Assembly (NCBI RefSeq): GCF_010894405.1
Contig: NZ_JAAIYA010000020.1
Coordinates: 1-64,000, forward strand
DNA length: 64,000 nucleotides
Origin: Pyxidicoccus caerfyrddinensis
Lineage (GTDB): Bacteria; Myxococcota; Myxococcia; Myxococcales; Myxococcaceae
Direction: 5' to 3'
Shown here piece by piece: positions 16,471 to 25,723 of this stretch. The notes beneath the pieces are model-generated. The model saw nothing but the letters and a program-made list of their open reading frames with translations. It was not told the DNA's origin and ran no database searches. Position 1 is the first letter of the stretch. Each line of letters starts with the position of its first letter. The translations under genes and the position numbers were made by a program.

Positions 16471-18162
16471 CTACGGCTTCGCCAGCTCCTGGTCCTGGAG
16501 GAGCTTCCACAGCACCTTGCCGGTAGCCGTCTTCGGCAGCGTGTCCACGAACTCCACCACCCTGGGGACCTTGTAGGCGGCCATCTTCTCCTGCGCCCAC
16601 TGGATGATGTCCTCACCCGTCGCCGTCGCGCCGGGCCGCTTCACGATGACCGCTTTGACTGTCTCGCCGCGGTACGCGTCCTTCGCCGCGATGATGCAGC
16701 ACTCCTGGATGGCCGGGTGCTGGTACATCATGGACTCCACCTCGGCGGGCCAGACCTTGAAGCCGCTCGCGTTGATCATCCGCTTCAGGCGGTCGGTGAA
16801 GAAGAAGAACCCCTCCTCATCCATGTAGCCCAGGTCCCCGGAGCGGAAGAACCGCTTGCCGTCGAGCTCGGCGAAGGACTCCTCGGTCTTCTGCGGGTCG
16901 TTCCAGTAGCCCTTGAACACCTGCGGGCCGTGGATCCATATCTCCCCGACCTCGCCCCGTGGCACCTCCTTGAAGGTGATGGGGTCGACGATGCGCGAGT
17001 CGACGTTCAGGTAGGGGACGCCCAGGCATTGCTGCTTCATGCGCCGGCGCGGGTTGATGTGCGAGGCGGCCATCGTCTCGGACAGGCCATAGCCTTCCAG
17101 GTATTGCTGGCCGGTGAGGTCGAGCAGCTTCTGCGCGATGGCCGCCGGCATGGCCGCGCCGCCACCCGACACGAGCCTGATGCCGGAGAGGTCGTATTCA
17201 CCCAGTCGCGGGTTCGAAAGGAAGTCGATCATCATGGTCGGAATCAGCGTCCACGACGTCACCTTGTAGCGGGTGATGAGCTGGCCGGCCGCGTCTCGGT
17301 CCCAGCGCGGCAGCATGACCACGGCGCCGCCGGAATAGACCATCGCGTTCATCACCGACTGCATGCCCGTCACGTGGAAGACCGGCAGCACCGCCAGCGC
17401 GACGTTGTCGGGCACCACCGGCCCGCACCAGGTCGGCGTGGCCATCGCGTTGAACATCACCGTGCGGTGCGTGTGCACGCAGCCCTTGGGCCGTCCGGTG
17501 GTGCCGGAGGTGTAGGGCATGCACGCGAGGTCATCCGGGCCGGCCAGGTGCTCGCGAGGCGTGTGCTTCGCGGCCAGCGCTTCCTTCCAGGGCACCACGC
17601 CCGGTGCGGCGGGCACGGAGTAGGGGGCGCGCACGAAGTCGGGCACGTTCAGCTCGGTCGGCTCGAGCAGGGAGTCGGAGTAGGCCGCCACCACTGCCTT
17701 CGTGAGGCACGTCTTTCCAAGCAGCGGCGCGACGCGGGAGAAGATCTCCTGCGAGGCGATGGCGACCTTCGCGCCGCTGTCGGTGACGTAGTGCTGAAGC
17801 TCCTCGGTCAGCAGCATGGGATTGACCGGGACGACCATCGCGTCAGCACGGAGGATGGCGTAGAAGGCGATGAGGAACTGCGGGCTGTTCTGCATGTCCA
17901 GCAGCACGCGGTCGCCGCGCTGCACGCCACACTCGTTCTGCAGATAGCCGGCGAGCGCGAGCACCTCCTCATGCACCTGCGCGTAGGTCCGCACCGTGTC
18001 GTAGAAGACGACCGCGGGCCTGTTCGGGTAGCGCAGCGCGGAGACCTGCAGATTTACATACAGGCTGGTGTCGGGGATGGAGATGGAGTGAGGCAGGCCC
18101 ACCGGCCAATGGGCGTGGTGGGCGGTGTTCATCGCCTTCGCGTCTGGATTGGGAATCATCAT
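16471..18162 (-). CDS. fadD: Long-chain fatty-acid--CoA ligase
   Basis: A 563-residue ANL-superfamily adenylate-forming enzyme that activates fatty acids to acyl-CoA using ATP. The phosphate-binding loop YTSGTTGRPKG lies near residues 210-220, the A5 motif is YGLSETMAASH, the A7 Asp is in FFRSGDLGYMDE, and the hinge/A8 motif is DRLKRMINASGFKVWPAEVE. The catalytic Lys is in the final LPKTATGKVLW. An AGGAGG lies about 11 nt upstream of the ATG at 18162, and a second ATG follows immediately. It supplies the substrate for the beta-oxidation operon encoded nearby on the other strand. Chain-length preference is unknown. Confidence 0.88.
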   Translation of the reverse strand: MMIPNPDAKAMNTAHHAHWPVGLPHSISIPDTSLYVNLQVSALRYPNRPAVVFYDTVRTYAQVHEEVLALAGYLQNECGVQRGDRVLLDMQNSPQFLIAFYAILRADAMVVPVNPMLLTEELQHYVTDSGAKVAIASQEIFSRVAPLLGKTCLTKAVVAAYSDSLLEPTELNVPDFVRAPYSVPAAPGVVPWKEALAAKHTPREHLAGPDDLACMPYTSGTTGRPKGCVHTHRTVMFNAMATPTWCGPVVPDNVALAVLPVFHVTGMQSVMNAMVYSGGAVVMLPRWDRDAAGQLITRYKVTSWTLIPTMMIDFLSNPRLGEYDLSGIRLVSGGGAAMPAAIAQKLLDLTGQQYLEGYGLSETMAASHINPRRRMKQQCLGVPYLNVDSRIVDPITFKEVPRGEVGEIWIHGPQVFKGYWNDPQKTEESFAELDGKRFFRSGDLGYMDEEGFFFFTDRLKRMINASGFKVWPAEVESMMYQHPAIQECCIIAAKDAYRGETVKAVIVKRPGATATGEDIIQWAQEKMAAYKVPRVVEFVDTLPKTATGKVLWKLLQDQELAKP

Positions 18163-18477
18163 CGGACCGGCGACCTCCTGGAGCGGGTCGTCATGGCACG
18201 AACGCGATGGCGAGGACCCATCCTAAAGGAGGGGAATGACCGGCAGCGGAACAAACAGGCACCGCTGGTAGCGCACGGGGCCGCGCCAGTTGCCCCGTCG
18301 CTCATCGGCATCCGCCACGGCCGGGGACGGGCCTTCGTTCTCCAACTGCAAGCGCAGACGGCGCTCTGTCAGGTGGCCATCGAGGCGAACACGCGCCGGG
18401 CTGCCGACACCGTCGCGGCTTCGCACGCGCCGGCCGTGGCGCAGCTCACCCAGGTCGGCTGAGCACTCCGCGCACGG
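18163..18477. other. Intergenic stretch, no gene supported
   Basis: About 315 nt upstream of the ligase gene. It contains its ribosome site and presumably its promoter. A plus-strand open frame starting at 18193 has no family resemblance and atypical composition, so it is not called. Confidence 0.5.
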
Positions 18478-18756
18478 TTACGGGCAGTCGCCGGAAACCT
18501 CTCGGTAGAACGCGGTGGACCGTCCCCAGCTGCTGGGGCCGTCGCAATCACACATGCGCTCGCCCACGGCCACGGTCATGGCCGCGTCGTCGTAATAGAT
18601 CCACTTGTGGTAGGTCCCGACTTCGTTGCAGATGAACTGATCCTCGCGGGTCTCCAGAGAAGGCGATTGCTCCTCCGCGACCTCCATGCCGCCACAGCCA
18701 GCCAACAGCATTCCCGCGGCCAGCAGCAGTCCTCGTGCGACGTGCTTCCCTGTCAT
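18478..18756 (-). CDS. Small lipoprotein with Cys-rich C-terminus
   Basis: A 92-residue predicted lipoprotein: basic start MTGKHVARG, hydrophobic LLLAAGMLLAGC with lipobox LAGC, then about 70 mature residues with Cys in QFICNEVGTYHK, RMCDCDG and the final SGDCP. I do not recognise a family. Four Cys in a short domain suggest a disulfide-stabilised fold on the cell surface or periplasm. It is divergent from the kelch lipoprotein gene, with a long inverted repeat in the gap. Confidence 0.65.
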   Translation of the reverse strand: MTGKHVARGLLLAAGMLLAGCGGMEVAEEQSPSLETREDQFICNEVGTYHKWIYYDDAAMTVAVGERMCDCDGPSSWGRSTAFYREVSGDCP

Positions 18757-18824
18757 GTGTTTCTCCGTGCAAGACGCCTGTACCGCCGTGGCACAGGGTC
18801 TGCGGTAGGAGAGCTGGCGACTTG

Positions 18825-19010
18825 GAAAATGATGCAGAGAATCCGCGGAGGACGTGGACGTCGGCTCCGGTGAGCCAGGAGCTGCTCCAACGGATCGTCA
18901 CCTGCCCCGCGAGCCGGCAGCTCTCTTCTGGAGACAGAACCAGGCGAAGGCGCCGCGCCCCCGCTCTGGGGGCGCTTCCCTGCGTCATGCGGATTGTCTG
19001 CATCATTTTC
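18825..19010. repeat. 186-bp element bounded by 22-bp inverted repeats
   Basis: Positions 18825-18846 and 18989-19010 are inverted copies of a 22-nt sequence with one mismatch (the left copy starts GAAAATGATGCAG). They flank about 142 bp with no gene, in the gap between two divergent genes. The ends are A/T-rich against a GC-rich background. A miniature inverted-repeat transposable element is the simplest reading; a long cruciform or regulatory structure is possible. No obvious target-site duplication was seen. Confidence 0.55.
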
Positions 19011-19085
19011 TCATTCGCTGGCTCCTGAAATGGAAGTGAACCCGGCACGATCCCGGTCCCCGGGTTCTCTCGGAAAGGTTCCCCC

Positions 19086-21419
19086 ATGACGCGAATGACA
19101 AAGCATGTGTGGCTGTACCTGACAGCCACACTCCTGGCCCTCGTGGCCGGGTGTGGCGCGTCCTCCCCGCAGGAGGAGGACACCACGGGCTCAGCCCAGT
19201 TGTTTGGCACCACGGCGCAAGCCATCACCTCCGCTGACGTCACCCTGGTGCGCGTCACGGTGTCCGCCGCCGACATGCCGGCGCGCACCGCCGAGCTCGT
19301 CAAGACCAACAACCAGTGGAGCGGCCTCCTCGGCATGCTGCCAGCGGGCACCGGCCGCACCTTCTCCGCCGAGGCCTTCAACAGCAGTGGCACGAAGATG
19401 TACGCCGGCTCGGCCACGGGCGTCACCATCCTCGCCAGGCAGACGACGGCCGTCTCCATCACGCTGCAGGACGTCAGCCCCGCGGCGCCCTTCGCCAACG
19501 CCGCCCCCGTCATCTCCTCGCTGTCCGCCGCCCCCGGCACTGTCGAGCCCGGTGGCACTGTCACCCTCACCGCCTCCGCCTCCGATACCAACCCGGGCGA
19601 CACCCTCACCTATGCCTGGAGCGCGCCCTCGGGCACCTTCGCCCAGCCCTCCAGCCTCTCCACCACCTGGACGGCTCCCTCGTCCGCCCTCACCGTCCCC
19701 CTCACGTTGACGGTGACGGACTCCAAGGGCCTCCAGGGCAAGGTGACCTTCAACGTCAACGTCACCTCCGGCAATGGGGACGCCGCTGTCAACGCCTCCC
19801 TCAATACCTGGCCGCAGGTGAGCAACCTCTCCGCCAGCGCCACGGCCCTCCAGGTGAATGAGTCCACCACCGTCTCCGCCACCGTTTCCGACAACGATGG
19901 CGACACCCTGGCCTACAGCTGGGCGGCCTCTTGCGCTGGCACGTGGACCAACGCCACCTCCGCCACCGCGCAATTCACCGCCACGGCGTTGCCCGGCAGC
20001 AGCACGTGCAACAACTGCAACCTCACTGTCACCGTCACCGACTTCCGCAATGGCCAGGCCATTGGCGGCCAGACCACGGGTACCCTCTCCATTTGCGTGG
20101 GCCCCAAGAAGACGGCCGGCTTCCCACCCGACATCACCGAAACCCTCCAGTCCGCCGCCTCCACCTCCGCCAACGGCACGGTGGTTTTCCGGGTGAAGGC
20201 CGTGGACCCGCAGGCGAGCGCGATGAGTTTCTCCTGGGCCTCCACCACGGGCACTACCGGCACGCCCACCACCACCGCCGACTCCAGCGAGGTGGCGTGG
20301 ACGGCGCCCTCCTGCACGCAAACGGGTGTCACCCCCACCATTACCGCTACCGTCACCAATACCTACGGCCTCTCGTCCACCCAGAGCTTCGCGGTGACGG
20401 GGCTGCTTGCCTGCGATCCCTCGGGTTGGGCCTCAGCGGGCGCCATGAGCTCGGCCCGTTCCTCCTTTACCGCCACACAGCTCGCATCAGGCAAGGTGCT
20501 TGTCGCAGGTGGCAACAATGGCAGCGGTTATCTCTCCTCCGCTGAGTTGTACGACCCAACGACCCACTCCTGGTCCCCCGCTGGGAACATGGCCACTGCA
20601 CGCTACCAGCACACGGCAACCCTGCTCTCGTCCGGCAAGGTACTTATCGCGGGAGGCAACAATCCCTGGGGGCTCTCCTCCGCGGAGCTATACGATCCAG
20701 CCACCAACGCCTGGTCTTCAGCCGGCTCGATGGCCCAGGTGCACTCCGCCCATACCGCCACCCTGCTCCCCTCCGGGAAGGTGCTCATCGCGGGGGGCGA
20801 CAATTACCAGGTGAGCACCATCGCCGCTGCGGAGTTGTACGACCCGGCCACCAACTCCTGGTCCTCCGCCGGCTCCATGAGTTCGGCACACTGGGGCCAC
20901 ACCGCCACCCTGCTCTCCTCGGGCAAGGTGCTCATCGCGGGGGGCAGGGGGAGCACCCCCATCGCCGCTGCGCAGTTGTACGACCCAGCGACCAACTCCT
21001 GGTCCTCCGCCGGCTCCATGACCTCGGCGCGCCTCTCCCATACAGCCACCCTGCTCTCCTCCGGAAAGGTGCTCATCGCGGGGGGCTACAATGGCAGCAG
21101 CGCGCTCTCCGCCGCGGAGTTGTACGATCCGGCCGCCAACTCCTGGTCCTCCACTGCATCCATGGCAGCGGCCCGCTATTCATACACCGCCGCCGCGCTC
21201 TCCTCCGGCAAGGTGCTCGTCTCAGGTGGCAATAGCGGCAGCAGCGCTCTGTCTTCCGCGGAGTTGTACGATCCTGTCACCAACTCCTGGTCCTCCACTG
21301 CATCCATGGCAGCGGCCCGCAGCGGTTACGCCACCGTCCGGCTTTCCTCCGGTCAGGTGCTCGTCTCGGGGGGCCAGAATTCAGGTACCCTCTCGTCCGC
21401 AGAGCTCTACTCCCCCTGA
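19086..21419 (+). CDS. Kelch-repeat lipoprotein with Ig-like domains
   Basis: A 777-residue predicted surface lipoprotein (MTRMTKHVW, then LLALVAGC). Residues about 25-140 form a small beta domain. Three Ig/cadherin-like modules follow (PVISSLSAAPGTVEPGGTVTL, QVSNLSASATALQVNESTTV and a third). From about 445 to the end there are seven kelch-type repeats of 47-49 residues, each with AELYDPxTNSW, HTATLLSSGKVLIAGG and a variable loop. Such repeats close into a beta-propeller used for binding. The start has AAAGG at 7 nt. A strong hairpin follows. The ligand is unknown. The nearly identical repeat DNA suggests recent duplication or exchange. Confidence 0.85.
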   Translation: MTRMTKHVWLYLTATLLALVAGCGASSPQEEDTTGSAQLFGTTAQAITSADVTLVRVTVSAADMPARTAELVKTNNQWSGLLGMLPAGTGRTFSAEAFNSSGTKMYAGSATGVTILARQTTAVSITLQDVSPAAPFANAAPVISSLSAAPGTVEPGGTVTLTASASDTNPGDTLTYAWSAPSGTFAQPSSLSTTWTAPSSALTVPLTLTVTDSKGLQGKVTFNVNVTSGNGDAAVNASLNTWPQVSNLSASATALQVNESTTVSATVSDNDGDTLAYSWAASCAGTWTNATSATAQFTATALPGSSTCNNCNLTVTVTDFRNGQAIGGQTTGTLSICVGPKKTAGFPPDITETLQSAASTSANGTVVFRVKAVDPQASAMSFSWASTTGTTGTPTTTADSSEVAWTAPSCTQTGVTPTITATVTNTYGLSSTQSFAVTGLLACDPSGWASAGAMSSARSSFTATQLASGKVLVAGGNNGSGYLSSAELYDPTTHSWSPAGNMATARYQHTATLLSSGKVLIAGGNNPWGLSSAELYDPATNAWSSAGSMAQVHSAHTATLLPSGKVLIAGGDNYQVSTIAAAELYDPATNSWSSAGSMSSAHWGHTATLLSSGKVLIAGGRGSTPIAAAQLYDPATNSWSSAGSMTSARLSHTATLLSSGKVLIAGGYNGSSALSAAELYDPAANSWSSTASMAAARYSYTAAALSSGKVLVSGGNSGSSALSSAELYDPVTNSWSSTASMAAARSGYATVRLSSGQVLVSGGQNSGTLSSAELYSP
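20420..21416 (+). repeat. Tandem kelch DNA repeats, period 141-147 nt
   Basis: Seven in-frame units encoding one kelch blade each, with period alternating between 141, 144 and 147 nt. Long stretches such as the CTCTCCTCCGGCAAGGTGCT block recur almost unchanged, so the array is both a protein-domain repeat and a DNA repeat open to recombination. Confidence 0.8.
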
Positions 21420-21495
21420 GAGAACCGGCCGTTGTAGCTGCCCGTTCGAGATGCTCTCTCCGTCCAGCCTGTGACCCGGAACAGGGAGGGCCGTC

Positions 21496-21530
21496 ATGGG
21501 CTTGCCCCACGAAACCCGGGGCAAGCCCAT
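21496..21530 (+). terminator. Strong terminator hairpin after the kelch gene
   Basis: A perfect 13-bp inverted repeat (ATGGGCTTGCCCC at 21496-21508 and its complement at 21518-21530) with a 9-nt loop, 77 nt after the kelch stop and upstream of the convergent gene end. Confidence 0.75.
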
Positions 21531-21633
21531 CCGGCTTGAAGGCATCATTGCATGCTAAGCATTGGGCCGTGGACGCGTTTGGAGGAGCCCGCGCAGCCGA
21601 GGTAGGAGCGGCATGCGCGGGCCACGGGCTGGC

Positions 21634-23472
21634 CTACCGGATAAGTGTCACCGTTCCGGAGGGCCTGTTGTCACCCGTCGTGGCGTTGTAGAGGTTGCCC
21701 CAGCATCCACTCATCGAGACCCGCCAGGCAAAAACACCCCCCGGCTGTGGGGTGCCATTGAAGGTGCCATTCCAGGAGTACGCCTGCTGGGTGGGGCCCT
21801 GGGAATAGAAGACCTCCTGTCCCCAGCGGTTGAACACCCAAAACTCGGATTCCGGGTAGTCCTCAAGGTTGATGGGCCTGAAGTAGTCATTCAGACCATC
21901 GCCATCCGGGGTGAAGGCGTTGGGCACGTAGACCTTCCGCGGGTTGTGATGTGCCACGGTCTGGGGGCTGGATGCCGAGCAGCCGTAGTTGGTGTTCGTC
22001 ACCGTCAACATATAGGAGTAATTGATGGGGGGCGCCGGAGGCCCATTGGGTGGCGGCGTGGAGCCTGCCGAAGGCAGGGTGGCGTATGGAAGGGCCGAGG
22101 CCGTGTTGCTGAGATACGTGGACGGCGACCAGTTGAAGGTGAAGTTCTGGGAGACGGACGGATCCGCGAACTCCAGGTAATACGACGCCGGCAGACTGCC
22201 TGAGGCGGCACTCCCGTTGCAAGAATAGAGCCTGTAGGTCTTGGGTACCACCACCATGCGCTGCACGAAGTATGTGAGTGGGTTTGAGACAACAGATTGA
22301 GAGGGATTCGAGGTCTCGTAGCTCAAGATCCGGTACTGGTAGATACCGGGGGTGGGCTCCGTGTGGGCGGTCGTGACGGAGGTGGCGCCGGGGATGTTGC
22401 CCCAGGTCGCACCATTATCGGGGCTACGCTGCCATTGGAAGGACGGCGAGGTGAAGGGCACCGTGGAAGGCCACCAGGAGTACAGGTTTACCGAGCCGTT
22501 GTTGCAGGTATGTGCCCTGTCGACCACCACGCCGTTCTGGAACGAGGCGATGATGGAAGGGTAGCAGGGCGCGAAGGAGATATCGTCAATCACCAAGTCG
22601 TTTCCGGAGTTGCTCTGGTTCCGGTTCACGATTGCCACCTGGACGTCGGTGACCCCCTGTGGCAGGTCGAACATGAAGCCGACCCGCTGCCACTGGAAGG
22701 TTGACGTAAAGGGGATGACGATGTCACCGCTGGTGCCCAGCAGGCCGCCGCCAGGGGCATAAACCTCGAAGCGGACGCGGGGTTCTTGAAAGCCCGAGGT
22801 ATTGATGAGGTTTCCCACCCAGGCAGAGAACTCATACTGAAAGGCGGAGGTTAGCCCGCTGACGGTGGTCCGGTAGAATTCTCCCCGGCGGTCGTCCGCG
22901 TCTACCATCAGGAAGTAGCCGTTGGTGTCATTCGGGGTGTGGTCCTCCGGGATGCCATGCCAGAGGCTCCTGCACCCCACGGAGCTGTTCGTGTTGGTGT
23001 ATTGGTCGGGGCTGATCGCACAGCTCGGGTTATAAGTGTAGGTCGTCGAGCCACCCGTCAGGGGCGGCCCGGGGTTGCCACCACTGCCGAAGTCCTCCGC
23101 GACGGCGGGGGGGCCCAGGATGCCATTGCAGAACTCCGATTCGCTCGTGTTGGTGTTGAGCAGTTCCACAGCCAGCCCGCCGGACTGGCTGCCAAGATCC
23201 TCATAGACCTCGACAGTCCCTTGGAGATCGCTGTTGTTCTCGGCGGTATTCCATTGGATAGTGGCGGATTGCCTGTCGGACGCAAGGACAGTGCCGTTGC
23301 TGGCGGACCATGTGACGTTCGCATACCTCTCATACGTGCTGTCCCAGTAAGGCCATTGGACGAAGTAGGTCTCCACGGCGCCCTGCTGGACGCGGGTGTT
23401 GCCGGTGACGATGTTGTCGGCAAGGGATGGAAAGGATAGGAGACAGGAAATCAAGAGCAGCAAGTGTTTCAT
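21634..23472 (-). CDS. Secreted protein with T9SS type B C-terminal sorting domain
   Basis: A 612-residue secreted protein with a signal peptide (MKHLLLLISCLLSFPSLA). The middle holds Ig/PKD-like strands and a jelly-roll-like segment (FEFSAWVG region, VQVAIVNRNQSNSGNDLVIDDISFAPC). The last 95 residues match the gliding-motility-associated type B sorting domain of Bacteroidota: VPNAFTPDGDGLNDYFRP, FWVFNRWGQEVFY, SWNGTFNGTPQPGGVFAWRV and terminal GTVTLIR. In Bacteroidota this domain directs export by the type IX system. The gene is visibly lower in GC and richer in Asn/Ser/Thr than its neighbours and sits beside a decayed transposase, so acquisition by transfer is likely. Whether a type IX machinery exists in the host cannot be seen here. 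Confidence 0.85.
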   Translation of the reverse strand: MKHLLLLISCLLSFPSLADNIVTGNTRVQQGAVETYFVQWPYWDSTYERYANVTWSASNGTVLASDRQSATIQWNTAENNSDLQGTVEVYEDLGSQSGGLAVELLNTNTSESEFCNGILGPPAVAEDFGSGGNPGPPLTGGSTTYTYNPSCAISPDQYTNTNSSVGCRSLWHGIPEDHTPNDTNGYFLMVDADDRRGEFYRTTVSGLTSAFQYEFSAWVGNLINTSGFQEPRVRFEVYAPGGGLLGTSGDIVIPFTSTFQWQRVGFMFDLPQGVTDVQVAIVNRNQSNSGNDLVIDDISFAPCYPSIIASFQNGVVVDRAHTCNNGSVNLYSWWPSTVPFTSPSFQWQRSPDNGATWGNIPGATSVTTAHTEPTPGIYQYRILSYETSNPSQSVVSNPLTYFVQRMVVVPKTYRLYSCNGSAASGSLPASYYLEFADPSVSQNFTFNWSPSTYLSNTASALPYATLPSAGSTPPPNGPPAPPINYSYMLTVTNTNYGCSASSPQTVAHHNPRKVYVPNAFTPDGDGLNDYFRPINLEDYPESEFWVFNRWGQEVFYSQGPTQQAYSWNGTFNGTPQPGGVFAWRVSMSGCWGNLYNATTGDNRPSGTVTLIR

Positions 23473-23885
23473 GTGTCAGGCTCGGTTCGAGGCGGATGTC
23501 TGCGCTGCCAGAGAGAAATAGGAGGAAGCCTGTCGTTCCCTGGGAGTCCAACGTGAACGAGGCTCTCACATTTTCTTGGAATCTGAAACAGGTCTGTCCG
23601 TGTGGGTAGTGGGCCTGGAGCGGTACTCGCGGGGCTCTGTCGCTGGCTGAGTAGCGTGCTCCCGGGACGAGCCACTAGAAACTCCATGCAGGAGTTGAAT
23701 GTGGGGACCGGCTTAGAGGGGGAGGGAGGGTGCGGAGGGGCCGAGGAGGGCCGCTGACGGGGCCGCCCGAGCAATGCTCCTGGCCGGTGGACAGGCGGCG
23801 CAGCCCCTTTGGGGTACGCGACTGTCCAGGCCGCGCTCCCCTCAGGTGCGTGGCAGGGACCGGGACCTCTTGGCTGTCTTGCGCC

Positions 23886-24850
23886 TCAGCACCCCGCGGC
23901 CTGGGGTGGCCCTCGTGCCGGGGCCCACCTCGCACATGCCGTGGGCAAGCCCAGGTGATCCAGAATCGCCCGCACCCCTGGTGCTTCCTTCACGTACGCC
24001 AAGACCCTCAAGCCTGCCTCCACATCTCACGCAGGCAAACACGTCGAGCGCGAACGTCCGGCGCAGCAGCCCGGCCCAATCCACTCGCGGCGTCCGCTCC
24101 TTCTTCGCTTCCACCTTCGCCGCCGCCTCAGGCGGTGGGCAAAGCCTCTTGTGGCTTCGGCCCTGCCCACGCTTGGGGGAGCAGAAATGGCCGGAGTTTG
24201 GCGCCCGGAGCGAAGACGCCGTGGAATCTTGTGAGGTTCGCCCTCGGCGGGGGGACCAGGGACGCCAGGCGACCCAGCAACTCCAACTCGGTGAAGAAGA
24301 GGTGCGTGGTGCCGCCCGGCAGCGGGCGCTTCAGCCGATAGGCGATGCGACCGTCCTCCGCTCGTGACAGCCGCTCCAGCGCCAGCGCCAGCGCACCGCG
24401 CGCGCCGTAGCGGCATCGCCGTTCCAGTCCCTGCCTGTCGTTGGCATGCAGGTGCGTGTTGGCGTGCAGGGAGAAACCCTCCAGCAAGGCGCACCGCGGC
24501 TGCTTGCTGGGAGGCAGCCGGACGTCCACCTCCGTCCAGCGCAGCCGTTGCTGCAGGGAGTGCGCCTGGTACGCCTGCAGCGCGTCCTCAGTCCCTTGCG
24601 CGTGCAGGGCCCCTCTTTTCTCCAGCAGGCGCAGCACCCGGTGACGCACCACCCTCAGCAGCGGCTCCACCTCACCTTGCGTAGGCGGCGGCAACGCCTC
24701 GAAGCGCATGCCGCCCTCCCCCGGCACGAACAAGCCGTCCGGTACCCGCGAGTGGAAGTGCGGCGTTACCTGCAAGGCGGAGCCGAAGAACTGGATGAAC
24801 GACACGGCTCCGGCCTGCCCGCCACGTAGGCCCTGCCGCCGTGCCCTCCG
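23886..24850 (-). pseudogene. Decayed IS91-type (Y2) transposase fragment
   Basis: Remnant of the large transposase of IS91-like rolling-circle elements. Read on the minus strand it begins around 24850 in mid-protein ([33 protein letters not shown]) and continues through [18 protein letters not shown] and [20 protein letters not shown]. It then shifts frame near 24125 to DWAGLLRRTFALDVFACVRCGG, and shifts again near 24010 to AYVKEAPGVRAILDHLGLP, with the stop at 23886. The N-terminal catalytic Tyr region is missing. At least two frameshifts and a 5' truncation make it inactive. It abuts the 3' end of the reductase-fold gene and lies upstream of the low-GC sorting-domain gene. Confidence 0.8.
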
Positions 24851-24861
24851 ACGCTTTGGAG

Positions 24862-25527
24862 TTACTTCGTCAGGACAACATGCGTGGCCAGGCTCGTGGA
24901 GACGTGCTCCGTGCACTTGTAGCCGAGGCTCACCGTATCGATGCCGGCGAGGAGGTGCTCGCCACTGCCGAGGAGCACGGGAGAGATCGCGAGGTGGAGC
25001 TCGTCGATCAGCCCCGCGGTGAGGTACTGGCGAATGGTGGCAACGCCGCCGCCGAGTCGGACGTCCTTGCCCTGAGCTGCCTCCGTCGCGCGTTTCAGCG
25101 CGGCGTGGATTCCATCGGTCACGAAGTGGAACGTCGTTCCGCCCTCCATCGTGATCGGCGCGCGAGCATGGTGCGTGAGCACGAAGACGGGCACATGGTA
25201 GGGCGGGTTGGCTCCCCACCAGCCCTTCCAACTGTCGTCGGACCAGGGGCCACGCATCGGCCCGAACATGTTGCGGCCGAGGATCCAGGCGCCGACGTTC
25301 TCGAAGCCGCGCGCGACGAAGTCGTCGTCGACGCCTGCTCTACCCGCTTCGTTGCCGATCATCTCTCCGGCGAAGTCGCTGTGGATCTTCTGGAACGTTC
25401 GCGTGCCGAAGACCCACTGGTGCAGCGCGGTGCCTCCGACTCCCAGCGGATTGTCCAGATCCTGGCCGGGACCGGCGCCGTAACCATCGATCGAGATTGA
25501 GAATGCGTTTACCCGAAGCCTCGACAT
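24862..25527 (-). CDS. Dihydrofolate reductase-fold (RibD C-terminal type) protein
   Basis: A 221-residue member of the RibD C-terminal/dihydrofolate-reductase-like family of NADPH-dependent reductases. Signatures are [19 protein letters not shown] at the start, [46 protein letters not shown] and the final [18 protein letters not shown]. The ATG at 25527 is preceded by AAGGAG at 8 nt, which rules out a longer upstream frame. In most bacteria these stand-alone proteins have no assigned substrate; a role in riboflavin synthesis is not implied because no rib gene is nearby. The gene is intact although the transposase remnant ends right after it. Confidence 0.88.
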   Translation of the reverse strand: MSRLRVNAFSISIDGYGAGPGQDLDNPLGVGGTALHQWVFGTRTFQKIHSDFAGEMIGNEAGRAGVDDDFVARGFENVGAWILGRNMFGPMRGPWSDDSWKGWWGANPPYHVPVFVLTHHARAPITMEGGTTFHFVTDGIHAALKRATEAAQGKDVRLGGGVATIRQYLTAGLIDELHLAISPVLLGSGEHLLAGIDTVSLGYKCTEHVSTSLATHVVLTK

Positions 25528-25723
25528 GAGCGTAACTCCTTCTGGCACAGGCATCGCCTGCGACCCTTGGACCAACCGTCTTCTGAAGTGGCGACGAACG
25601 AGGCAGGGCCAGATCGACACGCCCGCTGTTTTTGCTGCGGCGCTTCGGGCCGGCGCATTCCTGGCTGACCCCGGACAGGCCCGGTACCCTGCGCGCCTCT
25701 CTCTCTCGAAGGAGCCGCACCCG

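Noticed and set aside
18193-18462. Plus-strand open frame in the gap before the small lipoprotein gene
   Set aside because: No family resemblance. The GGAGG inside it is not placed before a start, and codon composition differs from real genes here.
25543-25557. TGGCAC-N5-TCGC, a near match to a sigma-54 promoter with GG-N10-GC spacing, upstream of the HEPN-like gene
   Set aside because: One mismatch in the -12 element and an overlap with the divergent gene region. Such near matches are frequent by chance at this base composition, and no enhancer site was recognised.
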